This document shows, piece by piece, positions 1 through 10,287 of a DNA stretch of 64,000 nt; within the stretch, counting starts at the first letter, position 1; each line of letters opens with the position of its first letter. The translations under genes were made by a program, and so were the position numbers. The stretch lies in NCBI GenBank assembly GCA_028707535.1, contig JAQWAU010000005.1:1-64000 (forward strand), given 5' to 3'. A model generated the notes under the pieces. It ran no database searches and was not told the DNA's origin. It saw nothing but the letters and a program-made list of their open reading frames with translations. Source of the stretch: Heliobacteriaceae bacterium (GTDB lineage Bacteria; Bacillota; Desulfitobacteriia; Heliobacteriales; Heliobacteriaceae).

Positions 1-52
1 CTCAAATCTCTGTGTGGTTTTCAGGGAACACTAAAAAACCTTGAAGTGCCGT

Positions 53-127
53 TCCTCGATAGCTCAACGGTAGAGCAACCGGCTGTTAACCGGTAGGTTG
101 TAGGTTCGAATCCTACTCGGGGAGCCA
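53..127 (+). tRNA. tRNA-Asn (GTT), CCA encoded
   Basis: Cloverleaf by eye: acceptor TCCTCGA/TCGGGGA, D-arm GCTC-AACGGTA-GAGC, anticodon arm ACCGG-CTGTTAA-CCGGT, T-arm GTAGG-TTCGAAT-CCTAC, G73 + CCA. Confidence 0.95.
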
Positions 128-131
128 ATAT

Positions 132-207
<76 letters not shown>

Positions 208-217
208 AGTAGGCTAA

Positions 218-246
218 AGCAGGAGTCCGGACACTCCTGCTTTTTC
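218..246 (+). terminator. Rho-independent terminator after tRNA pair
   Basis: AGCAGGAGT-ccggac-ACTCCTGCT followed by TTTT. Confidence 0.85.
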
Positions 247-334
247 TATTTTTCGGCAGCATACCGAAATTAGTAGATTTGTGCCGAAGAAACCAATAAA
301 ATAGACCTAGAATGGAGGAAGGGACTGAAATCGT

Positions 335-1201
335 TTGGATCAGCGACAACAGCCGTTCTGGGTTCCAGTCCTGAAATTGTTCGGGATGGCTTTTTGTTTC
401 TTTTTTGTCGCCCTGGTAGGGATGTATTGGTTTCAAACGGGTTCTGCCGGGGGGACCGAAATATCATCCCGGTTTATTGAACCTGAGATTACCGAGGCTG
501 CTTTGGTGCTGGGGGTTGTTGTGCCGGAGGCAGGTTTGGTACCATTGCTTTATAGCGACGAAAGTGATCAAGATCCTAAAGTGGCAGAGAATCTTAAAGT
601 GGCTTACCTGACTTTTGATGATGGGCCAAGTGAAGTAACTCCTTTGGTGTTGGACATCTTAAAGGAATACCAGGTGCCGGCATCATTTTTTGTTATCGGC
701 AGTCAGGTGGAAGGTTACCCGGAGATTGTGCAAAGGGCTCACTGGGAAGGCCATTTGATTGGCAATCATACCTATTCCCACAAATACCGGCAAATTTATG
801 CCGGTTCCAAGGCATTTTTTGCTGATCTGGACCGGGCTGAAGCGGTTTTAATGCAGGTGATTGGTGAGCAGCCCCGGATTATTCGGGCTCCGGGGGGAAC
901 GCGCGGGAACTTTACCTTCGAGCTGGCCGGGGCAGTGCTTGCAAGCGGGTATCAGTTATATGATTGGAATGTTGATTCCCGGGATACGGCTGCTCCGCTT
1001 GTTGCCGCAGAGATAATCCGGGACCAAGTTTTGCGCCAGGCGGCGGATAAAGCGGAGGCAATCATCCTTTTGCATGACGGCCCGGGAAAAATAACTCTGC
1101 CTAAGGCTTTGCCGGGCATTATTGAAGGGCTGCAGCAACAAGGGTTCGTCTTTTCGGTAATTAACGAGGATACGACACCAATTGTGGCTTTATACCACTA
1201 A
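335..1201 (+). CDS. Polysaccharide deacetylase family protein
   Basis: TFDDGPS motif, GNHTYSH, N-terminal TM segment; TTG start. Confidence 0.88.
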   Translation: MDQRQQPFWVPVLKLFGMAFCFFFVALVGMYWFQTGSAGGTEISSRFIEPEITEAALVLGVVVPEAGLVPLLYSDESDQDPKVAENLKVAYLTFDDGPSEVTPLVLDILKEYQVPASFFVIGSQVEGYPEIVQRAHWEGHLIGNHTYSHKYRQIYAGSKAFFADLDRAEAVLMQVIGEQPRIIRAPGGTRGNFTFELAGAVLASGYQLYDWNVDSRDTAAPLVAAEIIRDQVLRQAADKAEAIILLHDGPGKITLPKALPGIIEGLQQQGFVFSVINEDTTPIVALYH

Positions 1202-1231
1202 TAAAGGGCACAATGGGACGGGGGTGGCCGG

Positions 1232-1969
1232 TTGAAAGGAATAGTGTGGCTCTGGCTGGCCCATTTTATCGGGGATTTCCCGCTGCAAACCGACAGGATG
1301 GTCAAGCAAAAAATGGCGGGGTTACCCGGGGTGGCAATCCATGGTCTGGTGGTGAGCCTGGTAATTTTAGCCGTATTAGTAGTCCTCCGGGAAGTTGGGT
1401 TGGGCCAGTATTCGGTAGCCCAGATCGGCATATTTGTAGGCCTCCATTTTGTTTGCCATGTGGGGCAGGATTACATAAAGATTCAATGGGATCAAAGGCA
1501 GAAAAAAGGGCAGAACCTTTTTTCCTTCTTTATCGATCAAGGGGTGCATTTGCTTTTACTGGCCTTATTGGTTTTGCTGTTGGACCCGGGGTTCGGACGA
1601 ACCGGTCCCGATCCGGTGGCCTTGGGGTTGATTTCCCTGGTGTTGGCCGTTTATGTTACCGGCATCGTGGTTCAGATCCGGCTTAACCAGCTTTACCCCT
1701 TAGTGAACGGCCGGTTTTTCGGCGCCGGTGAAAAAAGTCGGGGGCTGCTGCTCCGGATTTGCAGTTGGGTTCTGGGTTTTACGGGCGGTAAACTAGCATG
1801 GTTACTGCTGTTTTGGGTTTGGGGTTGTGGTTGGGTCTTTTGGCGGAAGGGGTCGGCTGAAGCCCGGGAATCGCTGCTGTGGCGGTGGAGTTATCTGTGG
1901 AGCGGGCTGATCGGGATAATCATGGGCTTCGCCATTTTTGGCCAATTTATCCCTGACCGACTACGTTAA
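1232..1969 (+). CDS. DUF3307-like membrane protein
   Basis: N-terminal LAHFIGDFPLQTDRMVKQK motif and multiple TM segments. Confidence 0.7.
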   Translation: MKGIVWLWLAHFIGDFPLQTDRMVKQKMAGLPGVAIHGLVVSLVILAVLVVLREVGLGQYSVAQIGIFVGLHFVCHVGQDYIKIQWDQRQKKGQNLFSFFIDQGVHLLLLALLVLLLDPGFGRTGPDPVALGLISLVLAVYVTGIVVQIRLNQLYPLVNGRFFGAGEKSRGLLLRICSWVLGFTGGKLAWLLLFWVWGCGWVFWRKGSAEARESLLWRWSYLWSGLIGIIMGFAIFGQFIPDRLR

Positions 1970-3845
1970 GGGGGGACCAGCACTGAAACGATTAAAATGG
2001 CGGTCTGGTTACGGCATTATCGCCGTTATCACCGGTCTGATGATGATTAGTGTTGGGTTGGGCTGGTGGGATTCTCTGGAAGCCGAGGGTTACGATCTGT
2101 GGTTTCGGGTCCGTGGCCAGCAGGCCCCGCCGGCGGATATTGTTATCATCGGCATCGATGATGAATCTTTGGCCCGGTACGGGCGGTGGCCATGGGGCCG
2201 GGAGATCCATGCCGCCTTATTGGAGAAATTGGCCGGGGCCCGGCTGGTTGGGTTTGACTTAACCTTCAACAGTTCGGGGACAGCAGAGGAAGATGCCCGG
2301 TTGGCCAAGGCTATTCGTGAGCACGGGCGGGTGGTGTTGCCGGCACATTTTTCGTTTGAAAAAGACGGCCAGGACGTGATCCAGGTATTGCGGCCCCCGG
2401 TGGGCGTTCTGTTAAGGGAGACCTTCAGCCTGGGATTTGTTAATTTCCCCACGGAACAGGATAATGTCGTTCGGACGGTAACCCCGGTAACTCAGGTGCA
2501 AGGCCGGCCTTTCCCCGCTTTTTCCCTGGCAATGGCCTTGGGGGAACAAGGGTTGGCCCCCAGCAACCTGGAAATCCGGCCTGACCAGGGGGTAACCGCC
2601 GGCAATTTGCTGGTTCCCCGACCGGGAGGAAAGGCGCCTTTTATCAATTTCTGGGGACCGGCCCAGACATTTACCACGGTGCCTTATTACCAGGTGCTTG
2701 ACGGCACGGTTTCCCCGGAATTTTTTGCCGGCAAAACCGTATTGATCGGTCCGGTGTCACCTCTGTTGAAAGATGCGTTACATACCCCGTTTACCCAAGG
2801 GAACATGGTGCTCAAAGGGGCCTTGCCGGCGCCGGGAGTTGAACTGCATGCCACTGCTTTGGCCTCTTTCCGTAACGGCCTTTATTTTTACCCGGTGCCA
2901 CTCATGGTGAACACGCTGCTGGTGGCCTTATTTGGCGGCGCGGCTTACTTGCTTACTGCCAACCGCAAACCTTTACAGGGGCTGGTGATTTTATTCCTGC
3001 TGATCGGGGTTTGGGTGGTGGTGAACTGGCTGTTATGGTGGCAGATGCACACCTGGGTATACCTGGTTGCCCCGATGGTCACTGCTTTGCTGGCTTACCT
3101 TGGGGCCACTGTTTTCAACCTGGTCAGGGTCGATCAGGAGCGGAAACGGATTAAGGGGATGTTCGGACGCTATGTCTCCCCAGGGGTTGTCGACCAGTTG
3201 CTTAAAAACCCGGAGATGATCAAGCTTGGTGGCCAACGGTTGGCGGTGACGGTGCTTTTCTCCGATATTCGGGGGTTTACTTCCTACAGTGAAGGTAAAC
3301 AACCGGAAGAGATCGTGGCTCGGCTCAATGAATATTTCTCCCGGATGACGGCGATCGTTTTTAAACATAACGGCACCTTGGATAAATTTTTAGGGGATGG
3401 GCTGATGGCGGTATTCGGTATTCCCATCCCGACCCAGGATCACGCCGGTAACGCCTTGGCGGCGGCGAAGGAGATGTGTGTCGCCTTGCACGAAATGAAT
3501 GCGGTTTGGGTGGCCCGGGGGGAACCGGTTTTCAATCTTGGTATCGGTCTCAATAGTGGGCCGGTGCTCGTCGGCAATATCGGCAGCGAGGAACGCATGG
3601 AATATACTGTAATCGGCGAAGAGGTTAATCTCGCTTCCCGTTTGGAAAGCATGAACAAGGAGTATGGCACCAGGCTGATTTTAAGTGAAAGAACCTTAGC
3701 CTGTCTGAATCAAGACCGGGAAGGGATTGTGGAGCTCGGCGCCGTGCAAGTCAGGGGAATGGTGCAACCGGTGAAAATCTATACTTTGCCGGAAGTTAAT
3801 GGAGGCGTTAAGAAACATGAAACTGCAGGGAACCGCAACGGTTAA
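1938..3845 (+). CDS. CHASE2 domain-containing adenylate/guanylate cyclase
   Basis: CHASE2-like N-terminus (DIVIIGIDDESLARYGRWPW), three TMs, class III cyclase domain (VLFSDIRGFTSYSE...GDGLMAVFG); true start uncertain. Confidence 0.9.
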   Translation: MANLSLTDYVKGGPALKRLKWRSGYGIIAVITGLMMISVGLGWWDSLEAEGYDLWFRVRGQQAPPADIVIIGIDDESLARYGRWPWGREIHAALLEKLAGARLVGFDLTFNSSGTAEEDARLAKAIREHGRVVLPAHFSFEKDGQDVIQVLRPPVGVLLRETFSLGFVNFPTEQDNVVRTVTPVTQVQGRPFPAFSLAMALGEQGLAPSNLEIRPDQGVTAGNLLVPRPGGKAPFINFWGPAQTFTTVPYYQVLDGTVSPEFFAGKTVLIGPVSPLLKDALHTPFTQGNMVLKGALPAPGVELHATALASFRNGLYFYPVPLMVNTLLVALFGGAAYLLTANRKPLQGLVILFLLIGVWVVVNWLLWWQMHTWVYLVAPMVTALLAYLGATVFNLVRVDQERKRIKGMFGRYVSPGVVDQLLKNPEMIKLGGQRLAVTVLFSDIRGFTSYSEGKQPEEIVARLNEYFSRMTAIVFKHNGTLDKFLGDGLMAVFGIPIPTQDHAGNALAAAKEMCVALHEMNAVWVARGEPVFNLGIGLNSGPVLVGNIGSEERMEYTVIGEEVNLASRLESMNKEYGTRLILSERTLACLNQDREGIVELGAVQVRGMVQPVKIYTLPEVNGGVKKHETAGNRNG

Positions 3846-5136
3846 CGAACAGGGGCACTTGACCATTGGCGGGTGTGATGCTGTTGAACTCGTGAAAAGT
3901 TTTGGCAGTCCCCTTTATGTAATGGATGAGGCCTTGCTCCGGGAAAATTGCCGGGTTTATCACCAGGCTTTTTGTGCCGGCGGGGCTGGGGAAGTGCTCT
4001 ATGCCGGAAAGACCTTTTTGACGTTGGCCATGTGCCGGTTGGTGGAAGATGCAGGTTTGGGTCTAGACGTTGTTTCCGGGGGGGAACTGTACACGGCCCG
4101 GCGGGCAGGGTTTCCGATGGATCGGGTTTATTTTCACGGCAATAACAAGACCCCGGCGGAACTGATGCAAGCTTTGGATTATGGGGTAGGCCAAGTCGTT
4201 GTCGACAATTTATACGAGATGGCCATGTTAAACAACCTCGCTGCCGGGCGGGAGGTACCGGTAAAAGTATTACTTCGGATTACACCGGGGATCGAATGCC
4301 ATACCCACGAGTTTATCCGCACCGGCCAGATTGATTCCAAATTCGGCTTTGCCTTGCCGACAGGCCAGGCGCTGGAGGCGGTCAAAGCAGTAATCGACCA
4401 TTCCCATTTGGTTTTCACCGGGCTGCACTGCCATATCGGTTCCCAGATATTTGAACTGACCTCATTCGGTTACGCCGCAACGGTGATGATGGAGTTTATT
4501 GCCGAAATCCGGCGCCAGACCGGGGTGACTGTCGGTACTTTGAACCTTGGCGGTGGTTTTGGGATTCGTTATACGGAAGCCGATACACCGGGGGATCTTG
4601 CCGCTTATGCCCGCCTGGTCCTGGATACGGTAGCCCGGGAAGCACACCGGTGCGGGTTGTCGGTGCCAAAAGTCGTGGTTGAACCGGGGCGGTCGATTGC
4701 CGGTCCGGCGGGGACCACGTTGTATACGGTTGGTTCGGTCAAGGAAATCCGGGGGGTGCGCCGGTATGTGGCGGTAGATGGCGGGATGACGGACAATCCG
4801 CGTCCGGCCTTATACGGTTCCCGTTATGAAGCCATGTTGGCGAATAAGGCCGACCGGGAGGCGGTAGAAGTAGTTTCGATCACGGGAAAATGCTGTGAGT
4901 CCGGTGATATGTTAATTTGGGATATTGCCTTACCTAAGGTGGAGAGTGGGGACATTTTAGCGGTGTCCTGTACCGGGGCGTACAATTACACGATGTCGAT
5001 GAATTATAACCGGCTGGCCAAGCCGGCAGTGATTTTTGTCCGCGACGGGCAGGCAGCGGTGGTGGTCGAACGGGAATCGTTGGATGACCTGATCCGGAAT
5101 GACCGGATTCCGCCGTATTTGCAAGGCCGGTCTTAA
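3817..5136 (+). CDS. lysA: Diaminopimelate decarboxylase
   Basis: PLP-binding YAGKTFL and HCHIGSQ motifs, CCESGD; start moved to ATG 3817 preceded by GGAGG. Confidence 0.93.
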   Translation: MKLQGTATVNEQGHLTIGGCDAVELVKSFGSPLYVMDEALLRENCRVYHQAFCAGGAGEVLYAGKTFLTLAMCRLVEDAGLGLDVVSGGELYTARRAGFPMDRVYFHGNNKTPAELMQALDYGVGQVVVDNLYEMAMLNNLAAGREVPVKVLLRITPGIECHTHEFIRTGQIDSKFGFALPTGQALEAVKAVIDHSHLVFTGLHCHIGSQIFELTSFGYAATVMMEFIAEIRRQTGVTVGTLNLGGGFGIRYTEADTPGDLAAYARLVLDTVAREAHRCGLSVPKVVVEPGRSIAGPAGTTLYTVGSVKEIRGVRRYVAVDGGMTDNPRPALYGSRYEAMLANKADREAVEVVSITGKCCESGDMLIWDIALPKVESGDILAVSCTGAYNYTMSMNYNRLAKPAVIFVRDGQAAVVVERESLDDLIRNDRIPPYLQGRS

Positions 5137-5217
5137 GTACGCAAGGCTTGCTTTTTCGACCTGAGAAAATGTGGTACAATAATTAGGTGTGACAAACTTT
5201 AGGGAGTAGGCCGGGGC

Positions 5218-7884
5218 GTGGAAATTATCCTGACCCATAATAATATGGACTTTGACGGGCTGGCGGCGGTTTGTGCGGCGCGCAAGCTTTATCCCCGGGC
5301 AGTGGCGGTTTTGCCTGGTCATCTGCATCGAAACGTGCAGGAGTTTATGGCCTTGCATAAGGACAGCCTGGACTTTAAGCCTGCCGGGAACATTCCGCCG
5401 GATCAAGTCACCCGGGTAATCATGGTGGATTTCAAGTCACCGGTCCGGGCCGGTCTGTTTGGCGGCTTACTGCGGCGGCCTGATGTGGATGTGCATATCT
5501 ATGATCATCATCCGGACGGCGCCGACGATATCCTTGGCTCCGTTATGTTTAGGGAGGATGTTGGGGCGGTGACCACCTTAATGGTGGAATTGTTGCAGCA
5601 GCGGGAGGTTAAACCGACACCGTTTGAAGCGACATTGTTCGCCTTGGGTATTTATGAGGATACAGGTTGTTTAACCTATGCTTCGACCACAGCCCGGGAT
5701 GCGGCCGCAGTGGCTTATTTGTTATCCTGTGGCGCTAACTTGGCCTTGGTGGCGGATTTTATCGGTCGTCCCCTATCGGCGGAGCAGAAAATGTTGCTGG
5801 AGATTTTATTGCGCGATGCCCAGGTTCACCTGATCCGGGGGGTAAAAGTGGTGGCTGCCGTGGCGGCAGTCGGGGAGTATATCAACGGGCTTTCTGCCGT
5901 GGTGCATATGCTGGCCGAGGTGGAAAGCCCCGATGTTTGTTTTGTTGCCGTTAAGATGGCGAACCGGGTGCATGTTGTCGGCCGCAGCCGCTTGGGGGAT
6001 GTTCAGGTGAACGAATTGTTGCAGCCGTTAGGCGGCGGGGGGCACGGGGCGGCGGCAGCGGCAACGGTAAAAGGCGGGGAGCCTGACGAAATTTTGCAGG
6101 ACCTGCTTCAGGTGCTCCACCAAATCGTCCGGCCCCAGGTGACCGCCCGGGAGATTATGTCTTCACCAGTCAAAACCTTGACGCCGGAAACAACCGTGGC
6201 TGAGGCGGGCAGGGTGATGTTGCGTTATGGCCATACCGGCCTGCCGGTGGTGGCCGGCGACGAAATGGTGGGCATCATCAGCCGGCGTGATTTAGACAAG
6301 GCCTACCTGCATGGCTTGGGACATGCGCCGGTAAAAGGGTTTATGTCCACCCGGGTAACGGCGATTTCCCCGGAGACATCGCTTCGGGAAATTCAGCACC
6401 TGATGATTACCCGGGATATCGGCCGGCTGCCGGTGATTGCCACCGGACGGCTGGTCGGGATTGTTTCGCGGACTGATGTATTGCGCACGATCCACGGTGA
6501 AAACGCTCCGGCCCCTTACTGGACCAACTACCCGCACGGGCCGGCAGCGGTTACAAACGGCCACGTCAGGCAAATGGGGTCTTTGCTGCAGGAACGGCTG
6601 CCGGTGGAAATTGGGCGTTTGTTTAAAGCTGTCAGCCGTTTGGCTGCGGCTAACGGGGTGAAAGTGTACGTTGTCGGTGGGTTTGTCCGGGACCTTTTGC
6701 TCGGGGTACAGAACCTCGACATCGATTTGGTGGTGGAAGGAGACGGGATTCGTTTTGCCACCGCTTTGGCCCGGTTTTTAGCCGGTCATTTGACCGTACA
6801 CGGGAAGTTTGGCACGGCGGTAATTTTGTGGGGGAAGCAAAGAATCGATGTGGCCACCGCCCGCCAGGAATTTTACCAGTATCCGGCGGCCTTACCCCAG
6901 GTGGAGGCGGCTAGTCTGCACCAGGATTTATACCGCCGGGACTTTACGATCAATGCTTTGGCGATTGAATTGACCCCCGGACATTTCGGGGAGCTGGTGG
7001 ACTTTTTCAACGGGTGTCGGGATTTAGAGCAAGGGCTGATCCGGGTATTGTACAATCTAAGCTTTGTGGAGGATCCCACCCGGATCTTCCGGGCCATCCG
7101 GTTTGAACAACGCTATGGTTTTAAGATTGAGCCGGAAACCTTACGTTTTGCCCGGGAAAGCATTCGCCAGGGCCTGATCCGGCGGCTTTCCCCGGAACGC
7201 CTTTTTGCCGAGCTGATGTTGATCTTGAGTGAAGAGCAGCCGGTGGCGGCTTTACGGCGGCTGACCGAACTGGAGCTCTGGGCTGATCTGCTGCCGGAAT
7301 TCCGGTGGACGGAGGAATTGGCCGGAGCGGTTACCTCCTTGCCGGCTTTACTTCGGGACTTGGCTACGGCCGGGTTAGAGGTGCCGGAACGCCGATGGCC
7401 GGTCTATTTGCTTATTTTGGCCCGGGGAATTTCCCCAGCCGGGGCGGCAGTGGTGGCGGAACGGTATCCCTTAAAAGGATGGCTCCGGGAGGCGGTGCGG
7501 CAGTTGGCCGGTTCGGCGGCAGAAACGGCGGCGGCCTTGAACTGTTGGCTGAAACAGGCGGCAGATTTGAGTGTCTTGGAAAAAATTCTCCGGAACTGGC
7601 CGGTTGAAGCATTGTTGGCTTTACGGGCCGGGGAACCGGTAAGGCAAACAATGCTGGTAATGCAGGCTTGGCAGCAAGTCCGGCAGACCAAGCCGCTCTT
7701 GACCGGTGGGGACTTAAAAAAGGCGGGGATCCCGCCGGGACCGCTTTACGCCGCTATTTTCCAGCGGTTGCGCCGGGAGTGTTTGGCCGGCAAGGTTACC
7801 GACCGGAGGGGTGAATGGCGCCTTGTCCGGGAAGTATTGACGGAAAAAGGTTATGACCACCCGGAGGAGGCATTTGATGTTTGA
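5218..7884 (+). CDS. DHH/DHHA1-CBS-CBS-tRNA nucleotidyltransferase (CCA-adding/poly(A) polymerase family) fusion protein
   Basis: N-terminal DHH-type phosphoesterase (NNMDFDGLAA, YDHHPD, GGGGHGAAA), two CBS repeats, C-terminal NTase (VGGFVRDLLLG...DIDLVVEGDG, RRDFTINAL). Confidence 0.9.
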   Translation: MEIILTHNNMDFDGLAAVCAARKLYPRAVAVLPGHLHRNVQEFMALHKDSLDFKPAGNIPPDQVTRVIMVDFKSPVRAGLFGGLLRRPDVDVHIYDHHPDGADDILGSVMFREDVGAVTTLMVELLQQREVKPTPFEATLFALGIYEDTGCLTYASTTARDAAAVAYLLSCGANLALVADFIGRPLSAEQKMLLEILLRDAQVHLIRGVKVVAAVAAVGEYINGLSAVVHMLAEVESPDVCFVAVKMANRVHVVGRSRLGDVQVNELLQPLGGGGHGAAAAATVKGGEPDEILQDLLQVLHQIVRPQVTAREIMSSPVKTLTPETTVAEAGRVMLRYGHTGLPVVAGDEMVGIISRRDLDKAYLHGLGHAPVKGFMSTRVTAISPETSLREIQHLMITRDIGRLPVIATGRLVGIVSRTDVLRTIHGENAPAPYWTNYPHGPAAVTNGHVRQMGSLLQERLPVEIGRLFKAVSRLAAANGVKVYVVGGFVRDLLLGVQNLDIDLVVEGDGIRFATALARFLAGHLTVHGKFGTAVILWGKQRIDVATARQEFYQYPAALPQVEAASLHQDLYRRDFTINALAIELTPGHFGELVDFFNGCRDLEQGLIRVLYNLSFVEDPTRIFRAIRFEQRYGFKIEPETLRFARESIRQGLIRRLSPERLFAELMLILSEEQPVAALRRLTELELWADLLPEFRWTEELAGAVTSLPALLRDLATAGLEVPERRWPVYLLILARGISPAGAAVVAERYPLKGWLREAVRQLAGSAAETAAALNCWLKQAADLSVLEKILRNWPVEALLALRAGEPVRQTMLVMQAWQQVRQTKPLLTGGDLKKAGIPPGPLYAAIFQRLRRECLAGKVTDRRGEWRLVREVLTEKGYDHPEEAFDV

Positions 7885-8506
7885 TTTCAGTTTGGCGACG
7901 TTTGTTGCGCGGGTGCCGGCGATTCTGATTGGGTTGGCTTTACACGAATACGCCCATGCTAAGGCGGCTTCCCTTTTGGGTGATCCGACCCCCCGGTTGG
8001 AAGGGCGGCTAACGATCAATCCCCTGGCCCACCTTGATCTCATTGGGACCATAATGCTGTTGATTGCCCCGATCGGGTGGGCGAAACCGGTCCACGTCAA
8101 TCCCGGTCATTTCCGGGGTGACCGCAAGCGGGGGATGATGCTGGTATCTTTGGCCGGCCCTTTGATGAACGTGCTGATTGCCGTTTTGGCGGTAGTTTTG
8201 ATCCATGGGTTCGGCCGGAATTCGGAAATGAATATGATTTTACAATACTTATTGGTGATTAATGTATCCCTGGCGGCCTTCAATATCCTGCCGATTCCTC
8301 CCCTGGACGGCTCGAAAATTTTGGCCGGGATCTTGCCATACCGGCAGGCCGGCTGGCTTTACAGCCTGGAGCAGTACGGTCCGATTATTTTGATGGTAGC
8401 GATTGTGACCGGTTTAGCGCAAAAATTGCTGCAACCAGTTTGGTATGGCTTGTTATGGGGTTTTGTCAGCCCGGTTGGTAACCTGCTGGGAACCGTGATA
8501 TTTTAG
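7877..8506 (+). CDS. Site-2 protease family (M50) membrane metalloprotease
   Basis: HEYAHA zinc motif, NILPIPPLDGSKIL; ATG 7877 overlaps upstream stop. Confidence 0.88.
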   Translation: MFDFSLATFVARVPAILIGLALHEYAHAKAASLLGDPTPRLEGRLTINPLAHLDLIGTIMLLIAPIGWAKPVHVNPGHFRGDRKRGMMLVSLAGPLMNVLIAVLAVVLIHGFGRNSEMNMILQYLLVINVSLAAFNILPIPPLDGSKILAGILPYRQAGWLYSLEQYGPIILMVAIVTGLAQKLLQPVWYGLLWGFVSPVGNLLGTVIF

Positions 8507-8527
8507 ATTGGGAGGAGTAATTCGCCG

Positions 8528-9535
8528 GTGAAAAAAGGAAAAATTTTTAGCGGGATGCGTCCTACCGGGCGGTTGCATATTGGGCACTTAAGTGTGTTAC
8601 AGAACTGGATCCGGCTGCAGCAGGAGTATGATTGTGTTTTTGGGATTGTTGACTGGCATGCTTTGACCACCTCTTTTGAAGATGTCCAAGCCTTGCCGGC
8701 AAACATCCGGGAAAATGCGCTTGATTGGCTTTCAGCCGGCTTAGACCCGGAAAAAAGCCCGATAATGGTGCAATCCCAGGTTAAAGAACATGCTGAATTA
8801 CACCTGCTTTTTTCGATGATGACCCCGGTAAGTTGGCTGGAACGGTGTCCCACTTACAAGGAACAGCTCCACCAATTCGGGATCCAGGGTAAAGAGATTA
8901 ACATGTACGGGTTCTTGGGTTATCCGCTGCTTATGGCTGCCGACATCCTGGTTTATCTGGCTGACTATGTGCCTGTCGGGCAGGACCAATTACCCCATAT
9001 TGAGATTTGCCGGGAAGTGGCCCGCCGGTTTAATTTCTTGTATCAGGTCGATCTGTTCCCGGAGCCGCAGGCCTTGTTATCCCAAGTTCCTTTGCTGCCC
9101 GGGGTGGACAACCGGAAAATGAGTAAATCCTACGGCAACGATATTCCCCTGGCGGCGACAACGGCTGAGATTCAAGAAAAAGTCCGGATGATGATCACCG
9201 ATCCGGCCCGGGTGCGCAAGACCGACCCTGGACATCCGGAAGTTTGTGTTGTGCATACGTACCAGCAGATTTATAATCAGGCGGAAGTGGCCGATATTGA
9301 GGAACGTTGCCGGACCGCCGGCATGGGTTGTGTAGCTTGTAAAAAACGGTTGGCCGCCAAGCTGGAAGAGTTGTTGGCCCCGATCCGGGAACGGCGGGAG
9401 CAGTTGTTGGCCCGGCCGGGCCAGGTGGAAGAAATTCTGGCTGCCGGTTCCCGGCAGGCCCGGGTCCGGGCGGAGGCCACCCTGGGACAGGTCAGGGAGG
9501 CGATGAGGGTCAAAGGTGTGTTGGACGGGAAATGA
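8528..9535 (+). CDS. trpS: Tryptophanyl-tRNA synthetase
   Basis: SGMRPTGRLHIGHL and KMSKS motifs; GTG start. Confidence 0.95.
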   Translation: MKKGKIFSGMRPTGRLHIGHLSVLQNWIRLQQEYDCVFGIVDWHALTTSFEDVQALPANIRENALDWLSAGLDPEKSPIMVQSQVKEHAELHLLFSMMTPVSWLERCPTYKEQLHQFGIQGKEINMYGFLGYPLLMAADILVYLADYVPVGQDQLPHIEICREVARRFNFLYQVDLFPEPQALLSQVPLLPGVDNRKMSKSYGNDIPLAATTAEIQEKVRMMITDPARVRKTDPGHPEVCVVHTYQQIYNQAEVADIEERCRTAGMGCVACKKRLAAKLEELLAPIRERREQLLARPGQVEEILAAGSRQARVRAEATLGQVREAMRVKGVLDGK

Positions 9536-10287
9536 ACACCTATCAGGTCAAGTTGCCGGTTTTTGAGGGACCTTTTGACCTCTTGTTTCATTTAATCGAG
9601 AAAAACGAAATTGATATTTACGATATTCCGATTGCTTTAATCACGGAAGAATATTTGGCTTATCTGAAACAGATGCAGGAGTTGGACTTAGAATTGGCCA
9701 GCTCCTTTCTTGTCATGGCGGCCGAACTGTTGGCGATTAAGGCCAGGTTGCTTTTGCCCGGTTCCCCGGTTACCGGGAGCACAACCGGACAATTACCGGA
9801 AGAAGACCCGCGGCTGGAACTGGTTGACCGGCTGGTCGAGTACCGCCGGTGTAAAATGGTGAGTCAAATCTTAAAGGAGCTGGCAAGCGAACAAAGCTTG
9901 CATTATTCCCGGGGTTTGGATCCTACTGTCTTGGCCGGTTTTTTGGGTGATAAAAAACCCTTGACCGGGATCGAGTTGGGAGACTTGCTGGCTGCCTGGC
10001 GGCAGGTCTGCAACCGGGAAGGGCCGGCTGACCCCGTCCAAGCGATCCCTAGGGAAGAGCTTTCCGTGCAAGGACGGATTGAGGAATTGCTTAACTTGTT
10101 CGCGGGGCACCGGACCGGGGCCTTGCTATCCTTTAAAGCCTTGTTTACCCCTGGGGCCGGCCGGGGGGAATTGGTGGTTACTTTTATTGCCGTGTTGGAG
10201 CTGGTCCGGCAACAAAAGGTGCGGTTACGGCAAGCAGAAACCTTGGGTGAAATTTTTCTTGTGCCTACCGGGGGGGAAAGGGCTTGA
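9532..10287 (+). CDS. scpA: Segregation and condensation protein A
   Basis: FEGPFDLLFHLIEKNEIDIYDIPI; overlaps trpS stop and precedes scpB. Confidence 0.93.
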   Translation: MNTYQVKLPVFEGPFDLLFHLIEKNEIDIYDIPIALITEEYLAYLKQMQELDLELASSFLVMAAELLAIKARLLLPGSPVTGSTTGQLPEEDPRLELVDRLVEYRRCKMVSQILKELASEQSLHYSRGLDPTVLAGFLGDKKPLTGIELGDLLAAWRQVCNREGPADPVQAIPREELSVQGRIEELLNLFAGHRTGALLSFKALFTPGAGRGELVVTFIAVLELVRQQKVRLRQAETLGEIFLVPTGGERA

